64,000 nucleotides of DNA from Cognataquiflexum aquatile (GCF_003316845.1 NZ_QMIK01000006.1:124001-188000); one strand, 5' to 3'. Counted from the stretch's first letter, positions 36,137 to 45,767 are shown. Notes: generated by a model from the letters alone, not told the origin. Numbers and translations: made by a program.

Positions 36137-36912
36137 AGCATCTTAAAAATATATAAAACTGTGGCCAATCCTGCTGCTATGGAGAAGGCATGCATCAGCG
36201 CATTGGTGCCCCGGTCAATCCCGTTGATGATATGGCCATCCAATAGGTCTACAAAGGAATTGATCAGCAACACGCCCGGAATCAGAAACAAAATGCTGGT
36301 AGCAAATGCATGTTCTAAGTTGGTCTCAACGCCAAGAACTTTACTAGAAATCGCGATAACGGCCGAAGCCAACATCGCGCTGCCAAAGGTGACCATAAAG
36401 GGGTTGTATTTTTTGATGACCAATTCCTGCTTGAAAAAAAGACCGATCACCGTAGCCAAAAAGGTAAGAACCATTTCCATTACATTGCCGCCAAAAGTAT
36501 AACAGAATGCCGATCCTGCGATTCCTGTGAAAAACAGAATGACATTCCTTTTGTAGGTGGGAATATCGGGAACTTGGTTGATGACATTTGCATACTCTTC
36601 AAGGCTGATTTTTTTCTCCATCACATCCCAACTCAATCGGCTGATGACAGAAATCACCCTGAAATTGGCACCGGGTAGGGAGGCGATGCTCCTGGATCCT
36701 GAGAAAATGTTGCCCCGTTTTTCCTTGTGAAGAGATATCGAAATGTTGCGTGTGGCCAGGTCTACATTGGCCTCATAGCCGTAGGCATTTGCAAACCTGG
36801 AAAGGTTCTTGATGACCCGGCTGCTTCCGGCACCGGACTTGATCAAGGCAACCCCGGTCTGTAACAGGAGGTTTCCCAATCTCGCAGGTTCGTCACTTTT
36901 TTCGTTGCTCAT
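36133..36912 (-). CDS. threonine/serine exporter, large subunit (ThrE, DUF1212)
   Basis: 259 residues from the ATG at 36912. The cytoplasmic N-terminal region (about 1-110, GAGSSRVIKNLSRFANAYGY, ATRNISISLH) precedes five membrane helices. SILFLIPGVLLINSFVDLL is the conserved TM motif. With the overlapping small subunit it should export threonine and serine. No regulator is adjacent. Confidence 0.93.
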   Translation of the reverse strand: MSNEKSDEPARLGNLLLQTGVALIKSGAGSSRVIKNLSRFANAYGYEANVDLATRNISISLHKEKRGNIFSGSRSIASLPGANFRVISVISRLSWDVMEKKISLEEYANVINQVPDIPTYKRNVILFFTGIAGSAFCYTFGGNVMEMVLTFLATVIGLFFKQELVIKKYNPFMVTFGSAMLASAVIAISSKVLGVETNLEHAFATSILFLIPGVLLINSFVDLLDGHIINGIDRGTNALMHAFSIAAGLATVLYIFKML

Positions 36913-37107
36913 GTTTTGTCCTTTTTGAGGGATTCCCAAAAATCAATAGTCACCGGATTGGCTGATGCAAATTAAGTCTAAAATGAGAAAAATTCAGGAA
37001 AAGATTGGTTTAACTGACTCATTTCTTCCTGATCTCTTCCAAAGTTCAATGCCCTGAATCCAAAATCAGTACCTAAGGAAGGAGAAGGATTTTGCCCTAG
37101 GCTTTCC

Positions 37108-37878
37108 TCAAAGCAAATAAAAGATGCTATAAATCATTCCCAAATTAAAGGCAGCATGACAAAGAATGGCGCCTAAAATAGAACCTGATCTTTTTTTGAA
37201 TTGATAAAACAACAAACTCACCAAGAACATGCCCGATACCCAGATCAATGTGGGAAATACAAAGAAATCCCATTCCCCGTCAATGAACACCAATCCGAAA
37301 TGGGAGATATGGGTCAGTGCAAAAGCCAAACCATCCACCATAGACGCACGCTTTTCTCCCACCGACTTGGCAAAACTTGCATGGACGATTCCCCTAAAAA
37401 AGACTTCCTCCCCAACCGGACTGAAAATCATACCCACCAAGGCCACGATGATAAACATGGTCTGTTTGTCTTTGGCATTGATGTCCACCGGAATTTGATA
37501 GGATTTTGCGATATAGACATACCAGTTTTGAAATGAATCCCCATAGAGGGTTTGTCCTATGAAATATAGAATTAGGCTCGCTATCAATCCTCCGGCAAAA
37601 GCCCAAATGAGCCAACGGTAGCTTGTGGGTTTTGTAATTCCAATTGATTTTTGACCAAACCTTCCCAAAAATACAAAAGGAACAACCGCAGAAACCAGCA
37701 TGACCATCCCCATGGCACTGTAATTTGCTGTAACATTGGCATCCAATACCAATACAAACCTTGGGATGCAAACCAGCAGGATGAGGACGAGGCCAAACCT
37801 CCAATCGAAACTGAAAAACCTATTCCAAAAGGACCTCAGTTCAAAATCTGTGGTGGGATTGGGTTGAATCTCATTCAT
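37108..37878 (-). CDS. CPBP family intramembrane glutamic protease
   Basis: 256 residues, about eight membrane helices. The catalytic motifs are in order: GEEVFFRGIVHASF at about 157, LTHISHFGLVF at about 189 and CHAAFNLG at about 242, matching the EExxxR, FxxxH and HxxxN/B motifs of Rce1/CPBP enzymes. Bacterial members process or protect against small peptides or serve unknown roles. It follows the membrane protein at 37915 by 36 bp and may be co-transcribed. Confidence 0.93.
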   Translation of the reverse strand: MNEIQPNPTTDFELRSFWNRFFSFDWRFGLVLILLVCIPRFVLVLDANVTANYSAMGMVMLVSAVVPFVFLGRFGQKSIGITKPTSYRWLIWAFAGGLIASLILYFIGQTLYGDSFQNWYVYIAKSYQIPVDINAKDKQTMFIIVALVGMIFSPVGEEVFFRGIVHASFAKSVGEKRASMVDGLAFALTHISHFGLVFIDGEWDFFVFPTLIWVSGMFLVSLLFYQFKKRSGSILGAILCHAAFNLGMIYSIFYLL

Positions 37879-37914
37879 GGAAGTTGGATTTTTTTATTGG
37901 GTAAGTACCCACAC

Positions 37915-38478
37915 CTATTTCGCTTTGTAATCTGCCAGATTCCTCGCTTTGGAAACAACAAATAAAATCAAGGGACGGACTCCGAGATGAATCACTGCAC
38001 CGATCAATGCCAAAATGCTTCCGATACCGGTGGGAAGCACCGCTCCAAAAGTATAAGTCATCCCGATCACAAACCCAAGAAGGCACTCCGCCCGATAGAT
38101 GGGAAAGAATAAAGCGGTAACCAACGCACCCATCAACATATACCCCGGCACTTCGGTATTGCCAAAGCTGAAAAAGGAGGATAAAGTAATCCCAAAAAGC
38201 AAAGCGATAAAGAAGCCAAGGATTACACTTTTGGGAAGGTTGGTCCGCGGTGATTGAACGTTGTTTTGCTTCGTCAACCTTTTTTCCACACGATAAGACA
38301 AAAACAAAGTCAAGAGGGGAAGCAATACAGCACCCCACCAATTGGAGATTTCGGGTAAATCTTCCCGGGCTAGAATATGGTGGCTTGGAACCCCTCCGTT
38401 AAAATGATTCCAAAGCAACAAAGACAGAATGCCAAGGGTGACGACGGCAGAAAAATAGAGACGTGTTTTCAAAAACAT
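37915..38478 (-). CDS. integral membrane protein of unknown function
   Basis: 187 residues with about five hydrophobic segments (9-24, 50-66, 88-104, 112-130, 135-172). Two charged loops (HILAREDLPEISNWW and RVEKRLTKQNNVQSP). No family recognised. Probably in an operon with the CPBP protease. Confidence 0.65.
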   Translation of the reverse strand: MFLKTRLYFSAVVTLGILSLLLWNHFNGGVPSHHILAREDLPEISNWWGAVLLPLLTLFLSYRVEKRLTKQNNVQSPRTNLPKSVILGFFIALLFGITLSSFFSFGNTEVPGYMLMGALVTALFFPIYRAECLLGFVIGMTYTFGAVLPTGIGSILALIGAVIHLGVRPLILFVVSKARNLADYKAK

Positions 38479-38639
38479 TGTTTTCCAGGTAAAATCAGTT
38501 TTAAAAATACCGCTTATTTTTTGATTTCAAACCGAGTCTTCATGGCCTTATGTGCCGCATTTATTCCGGAAAATCTCAAAACTGCGAATTGTACAAGGTT
38601 CAATACAAGTTCTGTAACATATGTTGGCTTTGTGCAAAT

Positions 38640-38647
38640 TAACTTTG
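38640..38647 (+). promoter_or_regulatory. possible Bacteroidota -7 promoter box
   Basis: TAACTTTG fits the TAnnTTTG box of Bacteroidota sigma-A promoters and lies 94 bp upstream of the alpha/beta hydrolase gene. A -33 TTG at the right spacing is not clear, so this is weak. Confidence 0.35.
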
Positions 38648-38740
38648 CCTTCGGTAATAATTAATGGTTTTCATGGATTATTTCATCCAAAATAGATTCA
38701 AATCACCTAAGCCACAATCTTAAACTTCAACTCAACCAAA

Positions 38741-39607
38741 ATGAAAAACGAAATCAAAGGATCCGATTTGACCATCGCTGTCAGCAATTTCCATATGTCC
38801 TACGATGAAATGGGAGAAGGAAATATTCCGGTCATCTTTTTACATGGTTTCCCTTTTGACAAATCCATGTGGGCAGAGCAACTTGAATTTTTGAAATCTT
38901 CCTACCGGGTAATTGCGGTTGACATCAGGGGTTTTGGTAAATCTACCGACGAGGAATCGGACTTTAGCATCGATATGTTTGCCGAGGACCTCATTGCCTT
39001 GATGGATGAATTATACATCGAAAAAGCCGTCGTCTGTGGTTTGTCAATGGGAGGATTCATCTTATTGAATGCCCATGAGAGATTCCCTGAGCGTTTTGAG
39101 GCTCTGGTTTTGTGCGATACGCAGTGTGTCGCAGATACTGCAGCCGTTAAAGAAAAGCGACTCAACACTATACTTGATATAGAATCCGACGGAGTCCAAA
39201 AGTTCAATGAAAGTTTTGTGGAAAGTGTTTTTCACCCGGAATCCCTGACAAAGAAAAAGGGCTTGGTAAAAAATCTGAGCAAAGTGGTTTTTGCAAATTC
39301 TCCCCAGATCATCAGTCAGGGATTGCTCGCCCTTGCAGGCCGCACTGAAACCTGTACCACATTGGGTGCGGTGGAGGTACCAACGCTGATCATCTGTGGC
39401 AGGGAAGATGCCGTGACGCCGCTCGCCCAATCTGAGAAAATGCACAAAAGCATCAAGGGTTCTATCCTAAAAATTATCGACAACGCCGGCCATGTTTCCA
39501 ACCTCGAACAACCACACGAATTCAACCAATATCTTGGAGACTTTTTGGCTTCACTTAGCGGCCTGAAAGTCGAAGAAATGATTGAAAGTCAAAAGATTGA
39601 AAAATAA
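38741..39607 (+). CDS. alpha/beta hydrolase
   Basis: 288 residues, no signal peptide. Complete triad: oxyanion HGFPFDKSMW, nucleophile CGLSMGG with Ser at about 101, Asp in LIICGREDAVTP and His in DNAGHVSNLEQP. The layout is that of 3-oxoadipate enol-lactonase/epoxide-hydrolase-type enzymes, but there are no aromatic-degradation genes nearby. Convergent with the GH5 gene. Confidence 0.9.
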   Translation: MKNEIKGSDLTIAVSNFHMSYDEMGEGNIPVIFLHGFPFDKSMWAEQLEFLKSSYRVIAVDIRGFGKSTDEESDFSIDMFAEDLIALMDELYIEKAVVCGLSMGGFILLNAHERFPERFEALVLCDTQCVADTAAVKEKRLNTILDIESDGVQKFNESFVESVFHPESLTKKKGLVKNLSKVVFANSPQIISQGLLALAGRTETCTTLGAVEVPTLIICGREDAVTPLAQSEKMHKSIKGSILKIIDNAGHVSNLEQPHEFNQYLGDFLASLSGLKVEEMIESQKIEK

Positions 39608-39696
39608 AGCATGGGAAAGGATTTGAATAAAAAACATAGTTAAAGTCTTTTTCTGTTGTAGATGCAAACCCATTTCACAATGGTTAAAAATTGAAT

Positions 39697-41157
39697 CTAA
39701 TCTTTGGAACCTTCGATAAGGGCATTGAGCGCCTGTTGGTCAAAAACCGTGTTGGTCTTACGGTCAAAAAGTCCTGAACCATTGTTCCCTGTCCCACCAG
39801 CATCCCAATAGAAAGGTAAGATGCCATTTGCTAGGGCCTGTTGCGTCACGTATTTGAGGTAAAATGCCCTAGAAGCCAAATGGAGTTCTAGGTCTGCACC
39901 TGTCAGTGTAAGCCTTCTTCCTACCGCATATTCCCCAAGAATCACCGGTATCCATTTATCCACAAACTTGGTTTTCATCAGCCGCATCATGCTGTCAACG
40001 GTAGCTTCTTCCCCCCAGGTTGCATTTCGGGTAGGGTCTGTCAGGGAATGAAAATCCTTACCCCAATAATAAAACATGTTTCCCCAATTGGCATCTGATT
40101 CCATCAAGCTGAACTGAAAAGGCGTGTAGTAATGGACCTCGGCCATCATCCTATTTGCAATTTGGTCTATAGGTAAGGAAGTCATCAAAGTATTCGTTTT
40201 TTCGATATCGGTAGATGGTCCCTGTACCACGAGGACCCGATAACTGTTTCTACCCCCTGTGGATCTGACCGCATCCACAAAAGTCTGAAGATAAGAGTTG
40301 AGCACTCCCATTTGTGAGGCATTATCGACATTGGGTTCATTGGTGCCTGCAAACATCAGGTGCTCATCAAAATCCCGTAAATGCGTAGCGATCTGTTCCC
40401 AAAATGCTTTTTGTTTGGCATTGTTTTCAGCCTGCTTGGCAGGAGTGACATTGTTTTCCAGCCAACCCCCATCCCAATGGATGTTTAGCACGACATACAT
40501 ACCCTCGTCAACACTGTATTGTACCACCTCTTTTACCCTGTTCAGCCACTCGGTTTTGATTTTGGCGGTGGCACTGTTTTCCATATATTGGTTCCAGGAG
40601 CAGGGAATACGGATGGCATTGAATCCGTTTTGTTTGACCAATTGGATCAGTTCCGGTGTAATGAGTGGATTGCCCCAAGCTGTTTCGCTTCCGATGGCTT
40701 CTAATGAATTGCCGATATTCCAACCCAACCTGATTTTGCCAGCCAATTCTATCGCTGAGCTCGTCATCTCACTTGCATCCGGTGGGATAGGGGAGGTGTT
40801 GTAACTTGGATAGAGTTGCCCTTTCTGGCTTATTTTGATTTCTTTAGGCGCTGCTTTTCCCGCTGTCAGGGTCAGATTTCCTGTTCTGATGACATTGTCC
40901 GGATTGGTCAAAGCGGTGACCTCAATGGTAGATGTTCCACTTGAACCGGTACTTTTACTTAGCTGTATCCAAGGTAAGTTGGATTTGATTTCCCATGAAT
41001 CCGAATTGGTAGTGATGGAAAAATCTGCTGTGCCGCCCTCTTCGGGGAATTCAATTTTTTCTTTTGAAACAGATACCGAGATCAGGTCCTCTTTTTCACA
41101 TCCGCTAAAAGCAAAAAAGGCAAACACAAATGATAATCTTACTAAAATCCGCAACAT
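39697..41157 (-). CDS. lipoprotein with BACON domain and GH5 cellulase-type catalytic domain
   Basis: 486 residues from the ATG at 41157. Lipobox FAFSGCEKED, then a BACON domain (about 27-115, FPEEGGTADFSITTNSDSWE, LPWIQLSKSTGSSG), then GH5 (about 130-480). GH5 marks: LGWNIGNSLEA, GFNAIRIPCSW, acid/base Glu in AGTNEPN (about 274) and nucleophile Glu in ILGEYAVG (about 407). A surface beta-1,4-glucanase or mannanase. No SusC/SusD pair is adjacent, so it is an orphan glycanase. Confidence 0.95.
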   Translation of the reverse strand: MLRILVRLSFVFAFFAFSGCEKEDLISVSVSKEKIEFPEEGGTADFSITTNSDSWEIKSNLPWIQLSKSTGSSGTSTIEVTALTNPDNVIRTGNLTLTAGKAAPKEIKISQKGQLYPSYNTSPIPPDASEMTSSAIELAGKIRLGWNIGNSLEAIGSETAWGNPLITPELIQLVKQNGFNAIRIPCSWNQYMENSATAKIKTEWLNRVKEVVQYSVDEGMYVVLNIHWDGGWLENNVTPAKQAENNAKQKAFWEQIATHLRDFDEHLMFAGTNEPNVDNASQMGVLNSYLQTFVDAVRSTGGRNSYRVLVVQGPSTDIEKTNTLMTSLPIDQIANRMMAEVHYYTPFQFSLMESDANWGNMFYYWGKDFHSLTDPTRNATWGEEATVDSMMRLMKTKFVDKWIPVILGEYAVGRRLTLTGADLELHLASRAFYLKYVTQQALANGILPFYWDAGGTGNNGSGLFDRKTNTVFDQQALNALIEGSKD

Positions 41158-41936
41158 CAAAGGAATAGGTATGGTTTTATGGAAAATAGGTTTGCCTGGA
41201 ACACAGCGGAAGATTTGAAATTCTCAAAATCAAATTTTCAAAGTGCAGAATGAATTTATGAAAAAGATTTAGGTTCCGGCCATGCTGCAAATTAAATAGG
41301 CATTCCTGCAAAGTTTTTAACGCGGAGACGTAAAAGAGGCAGAGTTTCTTTTCTCATTTTTTCTCAGCGTACTCTGTGAACTCCGTGGTAATATGTTTTT
41401 TTACCGCAAGGGAAAAGAAGGTTTCGCAATGGACGCAAAGGGAGAATCGGTGAGATAATAATTTACCGCAGAGCGCACGGAGGACACAGAGATCGCGCCG
41501 TTATTAATTCATCTTGGTTAAAGCCCTGAAAGGGCGGAATAACAAAGGGATGGGTGAAGCCCATCCCTTAAAGTTTGGGTGGATTCCCAAGAGCCCTGAA
41601 GGGGCGGAACAATTCCTTCAACAAGTTTCTTCAACTAGTTTCGCCCTTTCAGGGCTAATGGTATGAGTTACGGGGCTAGACCGATGGGCTGCACCCATCG
41701 TTGGGATATTTTGCCCTTTCAGGGCTGAGGGGGTTTTACTGCATTGGAAAAAGAAGGAGTATCAGTGGGAATCATTTACCACAGGGCGCACTGAGGGCAC
41801 AGAGATCGCATTCATTCTGAAATCTGAAATCTGAATTCATCATCCTCCATCCCTTTTCCTTCATCCTTTCAAATTTCTCTTTTTTTCTCAATGTCCTCTG
41901 TGGTGAATGTTTTTTTTACCGCAAAGAGCCCATAAT
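41158..41936. repeat. repeat-rich intergenic block with REP-like palindromes and 'CTCTGTG' repeats
   Basis: Two repeat types. (1) Palindromes around AGCCCTGAAAGGGCGG at 41522-41537 and 41592-41607, inverted at 41642-41656 and 41712-41726, with GATGGGTGAAGCCCATC between. (2) A unit running TTCTCAGCGTACTCTGTGAA to TTTACCGCAA at 41355-41410, again at 41881-41930, and inverted at 41463-41496 and 41774-41809 (TTACCGCAGAGCGCACGGAG). The symmetric order suggests nested or duplicated small elements. No ORF. Confidence 0.75.
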
Positions 41937-42986
41937 TCATCCAGCTATTTGATTCTTCCTTAATATCCGGACAATCCGATTATAGACAATCTCTGAAACC
42001 GTCCAGGCATTGCCACCACTGGTATTTACCAATTGAACTACAACAGCGTCGATGTCCTTGTGATAGCGGGCAATACTCTGATAGCCCGGTAATAATCCGG
42101 TATGATCAAATTCATAAATTGTTGCATAGATTGTCTGTTCCTCTTTATCCAGCAAAGTCCCGTTATTCAATGCCCTCAAAAAAATCCCGACATCCTCAGC
42201 TGTCGCGACCATCGAACCTCCTGGAGAAACAAAATCAAGCATCTTTACATCGTCCTCAAAGTGGCTGTCATATCCACTCACCACTTTCTCAGAATCCACA
42301 TCAGTCAATAAACCAAATGTCTGGGTCAAGCCTAGTGGATCCAAAATTGCAGTTTTGATATACCGCTGATGATCATATCCCAATGTTTTGTCCAGGATTT
42401 TGCCGATCAAAAGGTAATTGGTATTGGAATAGTCGTACCTGCTATCGGGTTCAAAATCCGATGGTTCATCCAAAACGAGCTCTAAAACTTTATCGACATC
42501 CGTCATGGGACTGGCCCATGGAAACTCAGGATCTTCAATCCAATCAGGAATCCCGCTTCGGTGTTGCAAGAGCATTCTCAAAGTAATCCGCTCGGCATTT
42601 TCAATTCTTCCAATAAGTTCAGGCAGGTAATCCGCAAGGGAATTATCTAGGGAAAGGCTTTTTCTTTTGACCAATTTGGCTGTGGCAACAGCAATATACA
42701 ATTTGCTGATGCTTGCGATCTTGAATAATGCTTTGGGATCTGCAGGAACTTTGTTTTCCCTGTCTTTCCACCCGGCTGCAAACAATTCCGGTTTTTTGCC
42801 CGATTGGTCTATATACACGATGACTCCATCCAAGTCATAATCCAAAGATAAATCTATCTGTTCCTGAACTGTATCGGGTAGCGGTGTAACCCAGGCTTTC
42901 AGCATCACCCAAGGAATAAACACCCAGCCAAAAATCATTACCGCAGTAATTATAAAGATTCTTATCAGTCCTTTTGGATGAATCAT
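41937..42986 (-). CDS. serine hydrolase, beta-lactamase class C/penicillin-binding-protein-like
   Basis: 349 residues with an N-terminal membrane anchor or signal (IRIFIITAVMIFGWVFIPWV). SxxK motif in KIASISKLYIAV (Ser at about 92) and YxN in RYDYSNTNYLLIG at about 170. The third motif is less clear (DHTGLLPGYQS). Such proteins are esterases or D-amino-acid peptidases more often than beta-lactamases. Confidence 0.88.
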   Translation of the reverse strand: MIHPKGLIRIFIITAVMIFGWVFIPWVMLKAWVTPLPDTVQEQIDLSLDYDLDGVIVYIDQSGKKPELFAAGWKDRENKVPADPKALFKIASISKLYIAVATAKLVKRKSLSLDNSLADYLPELIGRIENAERITLRMLLQHRSGIPDWIEDPEFPWASPMTDVDKVLELVLDEPSDFEPDSRYDYSNTNYLLIGKILDKTLGYDHQRYIKTAILDPLGLTQTFGLLTDVDSEKVVSGYDSHFEDDVKMLDFVSPGGSMVATAEDVGIFLRALNNGTLLDKEEQTIYATIYEFDHTGLLPGYQSIARYHKDIDAVVVQLVNTSGGNAWTVSEIVYNRIVRILRKNQIAG

Positions 42987-43069
42987 TTCAAGGAAAACTT
43001 TCTATAAAAATGTGTTTAGGCACTATTTAATAAATTGGCAAAACATTGACAGATTACAAAAATACCAAA

Positions 43070-43104
43070 AGACCTGCATGCAGATTAGGAAGCAGGCAGG
43101 CCTT
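43070..43104 (-). terminator. possible terminator of the DUF2911 gene
   Basis: Imperfect stem GACCTGCATGC/GCAGGCAGGCC located 31 bp after the DUF2911 stop. On the minus strand it is followed by TTTTGGTATTTTTG. Confidence 0.45.
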
Positions 43105-43134
43105 CTGATTTAGAATTTTCTGTTGTGACATCCC

Positions 43135-43683
43135 TTAGTTAGGGACAACCGGTATCATGAGTTGGACATTGCTCCATTCGAAATAAACGACAGCGCCTCC
43201 GGACCCTTCTTCAATACGTGTGGTAAATTGCTCCACGGGCACCACAGGTCGGGTTACAGGAACTTCGGTTACGAACACGTTTTTGCTAAAATCAGGCTCC
43301 CAAGCACCCCATTGTCCGGTTTCTGTGTTGACACCGATCTGAAATGAATCCGGGCCGGGGATGGCATACAGGCTGTAACTTCCTGCTTTCAATGGCATGC
43401 CGTTGAAAGTCACATCTTGGTTGAGGGTGATGGTGGTAGCCTCATTTGCTCCCAAGCGCCAATAGGCTCCATAGGGCTGGAGGGCACCCTCATCTTCCGA
43501 TCCAAAAATCACACGGCCTCTAACCGAAGGACGGCTGTAGCTGATTTCCACATGAAGTCCATTGACATCAAGATGCGCTGTGTCGGGCGGGCTCATTGAG
43601 CGGTTACGGTTGTTTAGGTAAATAAATGCAACGGCCAGCAACAAAGCCAATATGCCTACACCGATAAGAATCTTTTTTAACAT
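43135..43683 (-). CDS. DUF2911 family exported protein
   Basis: 182 residues from the ATG at 43683. N-terminal hydrophobic segment (KKILIGVGILALLLAVAFIY), then the DUF2911 domain: VEISYSRPSVRGRVIFGS, PYGAYWRLGANEATTITLNQ and GSYSLYAIP. The family is widespread in Bacteroidota and has no known activity. Confidence 0.93.
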   Translation of the reverse strand: MLKKILIGVGILALLLAVAFIYLNNRNRSMSPPDTAHLDVNGLHVEISYSRPSVRGRVIFGSEDEGALQPYGAYWRLGANEATTITLNQDVTFNGMPLKAGSYSLYAIPGPDSFQIGVNTETGQWGAWEPDFSKNVFVTEVPVTRPVVPVEQFTTRIEEGSGGAVVYFEWSNVQLMIPVVPN

Positions 43684-43865
43684 GAGGATTTTGTGTTTTG
43701 AGTAAGATAGAAAAGTAGGAAAAATTGGGTGAAATGACAATGTAAGTGCCCAATTTTAACGTTAGGTTAATACCAATAAAACCTATTTAAGACACTCTTT
43801 TTTGGTTGTGGAAATTGGTACAAAGCTTCATTGATGCACTGAACCCCCACTTGCGTGTAGGTGCT

Positions 43866-43874
43866 GTTGTAGCC
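43866..43874 (-). repeat. cassette boundary box (cluster 2, outer end)
   Basis: GTTGTAGCC on plus, directly after the stop of the hydrolase gene. On minus this is GGCTACAAC, the reverse complement of the box GTTGTAGCC found 20 bp before the same gene's start at 44748-44756. No pairing arm was found on the far side, so the site may be truncated. Confidence 0.45.
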
Positions 43875-43876
43875 AG

Positions 43877-44728
43877 TTATTTTTTTATAAATTTGGTTAA
43901 AACTTCGGCAAAAGTTGTCGGTGTTTCACAATTCAATCCGTGGTCACAATTTTGAATAGTTACTTCCAGACTTTTTTGGTCAAGCTCTTTTAATTTTCGA
44001 TAGAACGGTATTAAATGGTCTTCGATTGGACAAACATTATCGTTAAGACCGGTAAAAAAATAGAGTTGTTTGTTTTTAAATTTAGCTGCTTGAGCAACGA
44101 AATCATATTTATATAAATTTTCTGTTAAGTCTTTCATAAAAATTTCTTTGTCTTGTTTTATTATACCGTTTGGCAAGAATAAATCATCCATTACTGCTTC
44201 AAGCCAAGCTCTTATTTCAGAATTCGGATCCATAAATTGCCTGCCGAAGTAGCTGTGGTCGCACAGTGCAAGCCCGATTATTTTATCGATACGCTCATCG
44301 TACATTGCACCGACCAATGCAGTGGATGAACCAAAACTATTACCACCAACATATATTTGGGCGGTGTCAATTTTGTATTTAGTCAGCATTTCTTCGGAAG
44401 TCAATAAATCCATTGCGTTTGACAAGTCATTTACTGCGTTTCCGAGACTAAATTCCCCTTCATTTCCCCATAGCCCCTGATAATTAAATCTCAAAACATT
44501 AATCCCGTTTTTGGTCAGTTGTCTGGCAGTTTCTGATGTTCCATCTTCCTTACCACCGGGATTTCCGTGAAGCCAAAGTAATGTAGGCATGTTCTCTGTT
44601 CCTACTCCTTTGTAGAAATATGTGTTTAGTTTTTTTCCTTCGCTTATAAATTCTATTTCATCTACCTGTCCTTTTACAGATAATGAAGTGAAAATAATAA
44701 TTATAAATAGAGTAATTAGACATTTCAT
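43877..44728 (-). CDS. exported alpha/beta hydrolase in a cassette
   Basis: 283 residues with a signal peptide (MKCLITLFIIIIFTSLSVKG). Oxyanion region LWLHGNPGGKEDG, nucleophile GGNSFGSS with Ser at about 131, acidic residue in FFTGLNDNVCPIE and His in QNCDHGLNCE. Fits the dienelactone-hydrolase/peptidase S15-like group. It fills its cassette almost exactly, with boxes 20 bp before the start and 3 bp after the stop. Confidence 0.85.
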   Translation of the reverse strand: MKCLITLFIIIIFTSLSVKGQVDEIEFISEGKKLNTYFYKGVGTENMPTLLWLHGNPGGKEDGTSETARQLTKNGINVLRFNYQGLWGNEGEFSLGNAVNDLSNAMDLLTSEEMLTKYKIDTAQIYVGGNSFGSSTALVGAMYDERIDKIIGLALCDHSYFGRQFMDPNSEIRAWLEAVMDDLFLPNGIIKQDKEIFMKDLTENLYKYDFVAQAAKFKNKQLYFFTGLNDNVCPIEDHLIPFYRKLKELDQKSLEVTIQNCDHGLNCETPTTFAEVLTKFIKK

Positions 44729-44747
44729 CTTGTTCGTTTTTTTAATT

Positions 44748-44835
44748 GGCTACAACGTTGAGTGTATGATTTGGTAAGGGATTTCGTACTTCAAACCTAT
44801 CAAATTACCACCAAAATTGATGCGGGTTAAAGCAC
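44748..44835 (-). repeat. attC-like site 2b (cassette cluster 2)
   Basis: Junction of the hydrolase and DUF808 cassettes. Boxes GGCTACAAC (44748-44756) and GTTAAAGCAC (44826-44835) on plus. Inner TTACCAAA and TTTGGTGGTAA (minus strand) pair with a two-base bulge. Each box matches the opposite end of its own cassette, not its partner here. 88 bp. Confidence 0.5.
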
Positions 44836-44841
44836 TCGAAA

Positions 44842-44894
44842 ACCCCACCTAAGTGTAGTTTAGCGATTGACAGTGGGACTAGGTGGAGCTTTTA
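44842..44894 (-). repeat. conserved hairpin motif, copy A
   Basis: CCCCACCTAAGTGTAGTTTA to GACTAGGTGGAGCTTTT. CCACCTA pairs with TAGGTGG around a conserved inner string GTGTAGTTTAGCGATT. Two further copies lie at 47294-47342 and 49182-49230. It follows the DUF808 stop on the minus strand and could act as a terminator-like or processing hairpin. Confidence 0.7.
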
Positions 44895-44900
44895 GAACAC

Positions 44901-45767
44901 CTATTTTTTAAACAGCGAAATAATTTTTTTAACAATTGCTATTGAAACTAAAGCAATTATTCCGCCGACCACGCCAAGTAAAAATTCTTTTATAATGGTT
45001 GGCCAATTGGGTAAAATGTGGTGTAAAAGGTCAATATTATGCGCAAATATTCCACCCGACACAAGTAATAGGGCTATGGTTCCTACCACAGCTAATATCC
45101 TGATAACGATCGGTAGGGATTTTACTAAAAGCATCCCTACTGCATTTAATAGGCCTTTATTTTTAGATCCTTTTATCAGGCTATATCCAAAATCATCCAT
45201 TCTGACAATCAGCGCTACTATGCCATAGACACCAACAGTAGCTATAATGGAAACAACCGATAAGGTTAAAATTTGCACCTTTAAACTTTTGTCTATAACC
45301 GTACTTAAAGCAATGATTACAATCTCTACAGAAAGAATAAAATCAGTGGTTATTGCTGATTTTATCTTCACTTTTTCCAATTCAGGGTCTTGTTTAAGGA
45401 CTTCAACTGCCAATTTCTTTTGCGGCTTTTTTTTATGAAAAAAGTATTCTGCAATTTTTTCTACACCTTCAAAAGCAAGATAAAAACCTCCAATTATGAG
45501 TATTACTATTATGGCAGAAGGTAAAAATACATTCAGCAATATAGTTACCGGAACAATAATTAACTTGTTAATAAATGAACCTTTTGTAATAGCCCACAAA
45601 ACAGGAATTTCTCTGTTGGATACAAAGCCCGTTGATTTTTCGGCATTAACGGCCAAATCATCGCCAAGTATTCCTGCTGTTTTTTTTGTAGCGATTTTAG
45701 CGTTGACAGCAACGTCATCCATCAAAGCAGCGATGTCGTCTAAAATTGCAAAAAATCCTGAAGCCAT
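44901..45767 (-). CDS. DUF808 family inner-membrane protein (YedI-like)
   Basis: 288 residues. The N-terminus MASGFFAILDDIAALMDDVA and TAGILGDDLAVNAEKSTGF are diagnostic for DUF808. Six to seven hydrophobic helices follow, one with GGFYLAFEGVEKIAEYFFHK. Function unknown. It is the sole gene of a cassette bounded by GTTAAAGCC before it (45875-45883) and TGCTTTAAC after it (44826-44834), read on minus. Confidence 0.92.
   Translation of the reverse strand: MASGFFAILDDIAALMDDVAVNAKIATKKTAGILGDDLAVNAEKSTGFVSNREIPVLWAITKGSFINKLIIVPVTILLNVFLPSAIIVILIIGGFYLAFEGVEKIAEYFFHKKKPQKKLAVEVLKQDPELEKVKIKSAITTDFILSVEIVIIALSTVIDKSLKVQILTLSVVSIIATVGVYGIVALIVRMDDFGYSLIKGSKNKGLLNAVGMLLVKSLPIVIRILAVVGTIALLLVSGGIFAHNIDLLHHILPNWPTIIKEFLLGVVGGIIALVSIAIVKKIISLFKK

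Noticed and set aside
37871-38341. 156-residue minus-strand frame overlapping the membrane protein at 37915-38478
   Set aside because: The other frame has a clean hydrophobic-helix pattern; this one does not.
40298-40804. 168-residue plus-strand frame across the GH5 gene
   Set aside because: Antisense to a complete GH5 catalytic domain with both Glu residues.
43135-43683. DUF2911 gene as a member of cassette cluster 2
   Set aside because: No GTT/AAC box or inverted repeat at its ends and base composition like the core genes.
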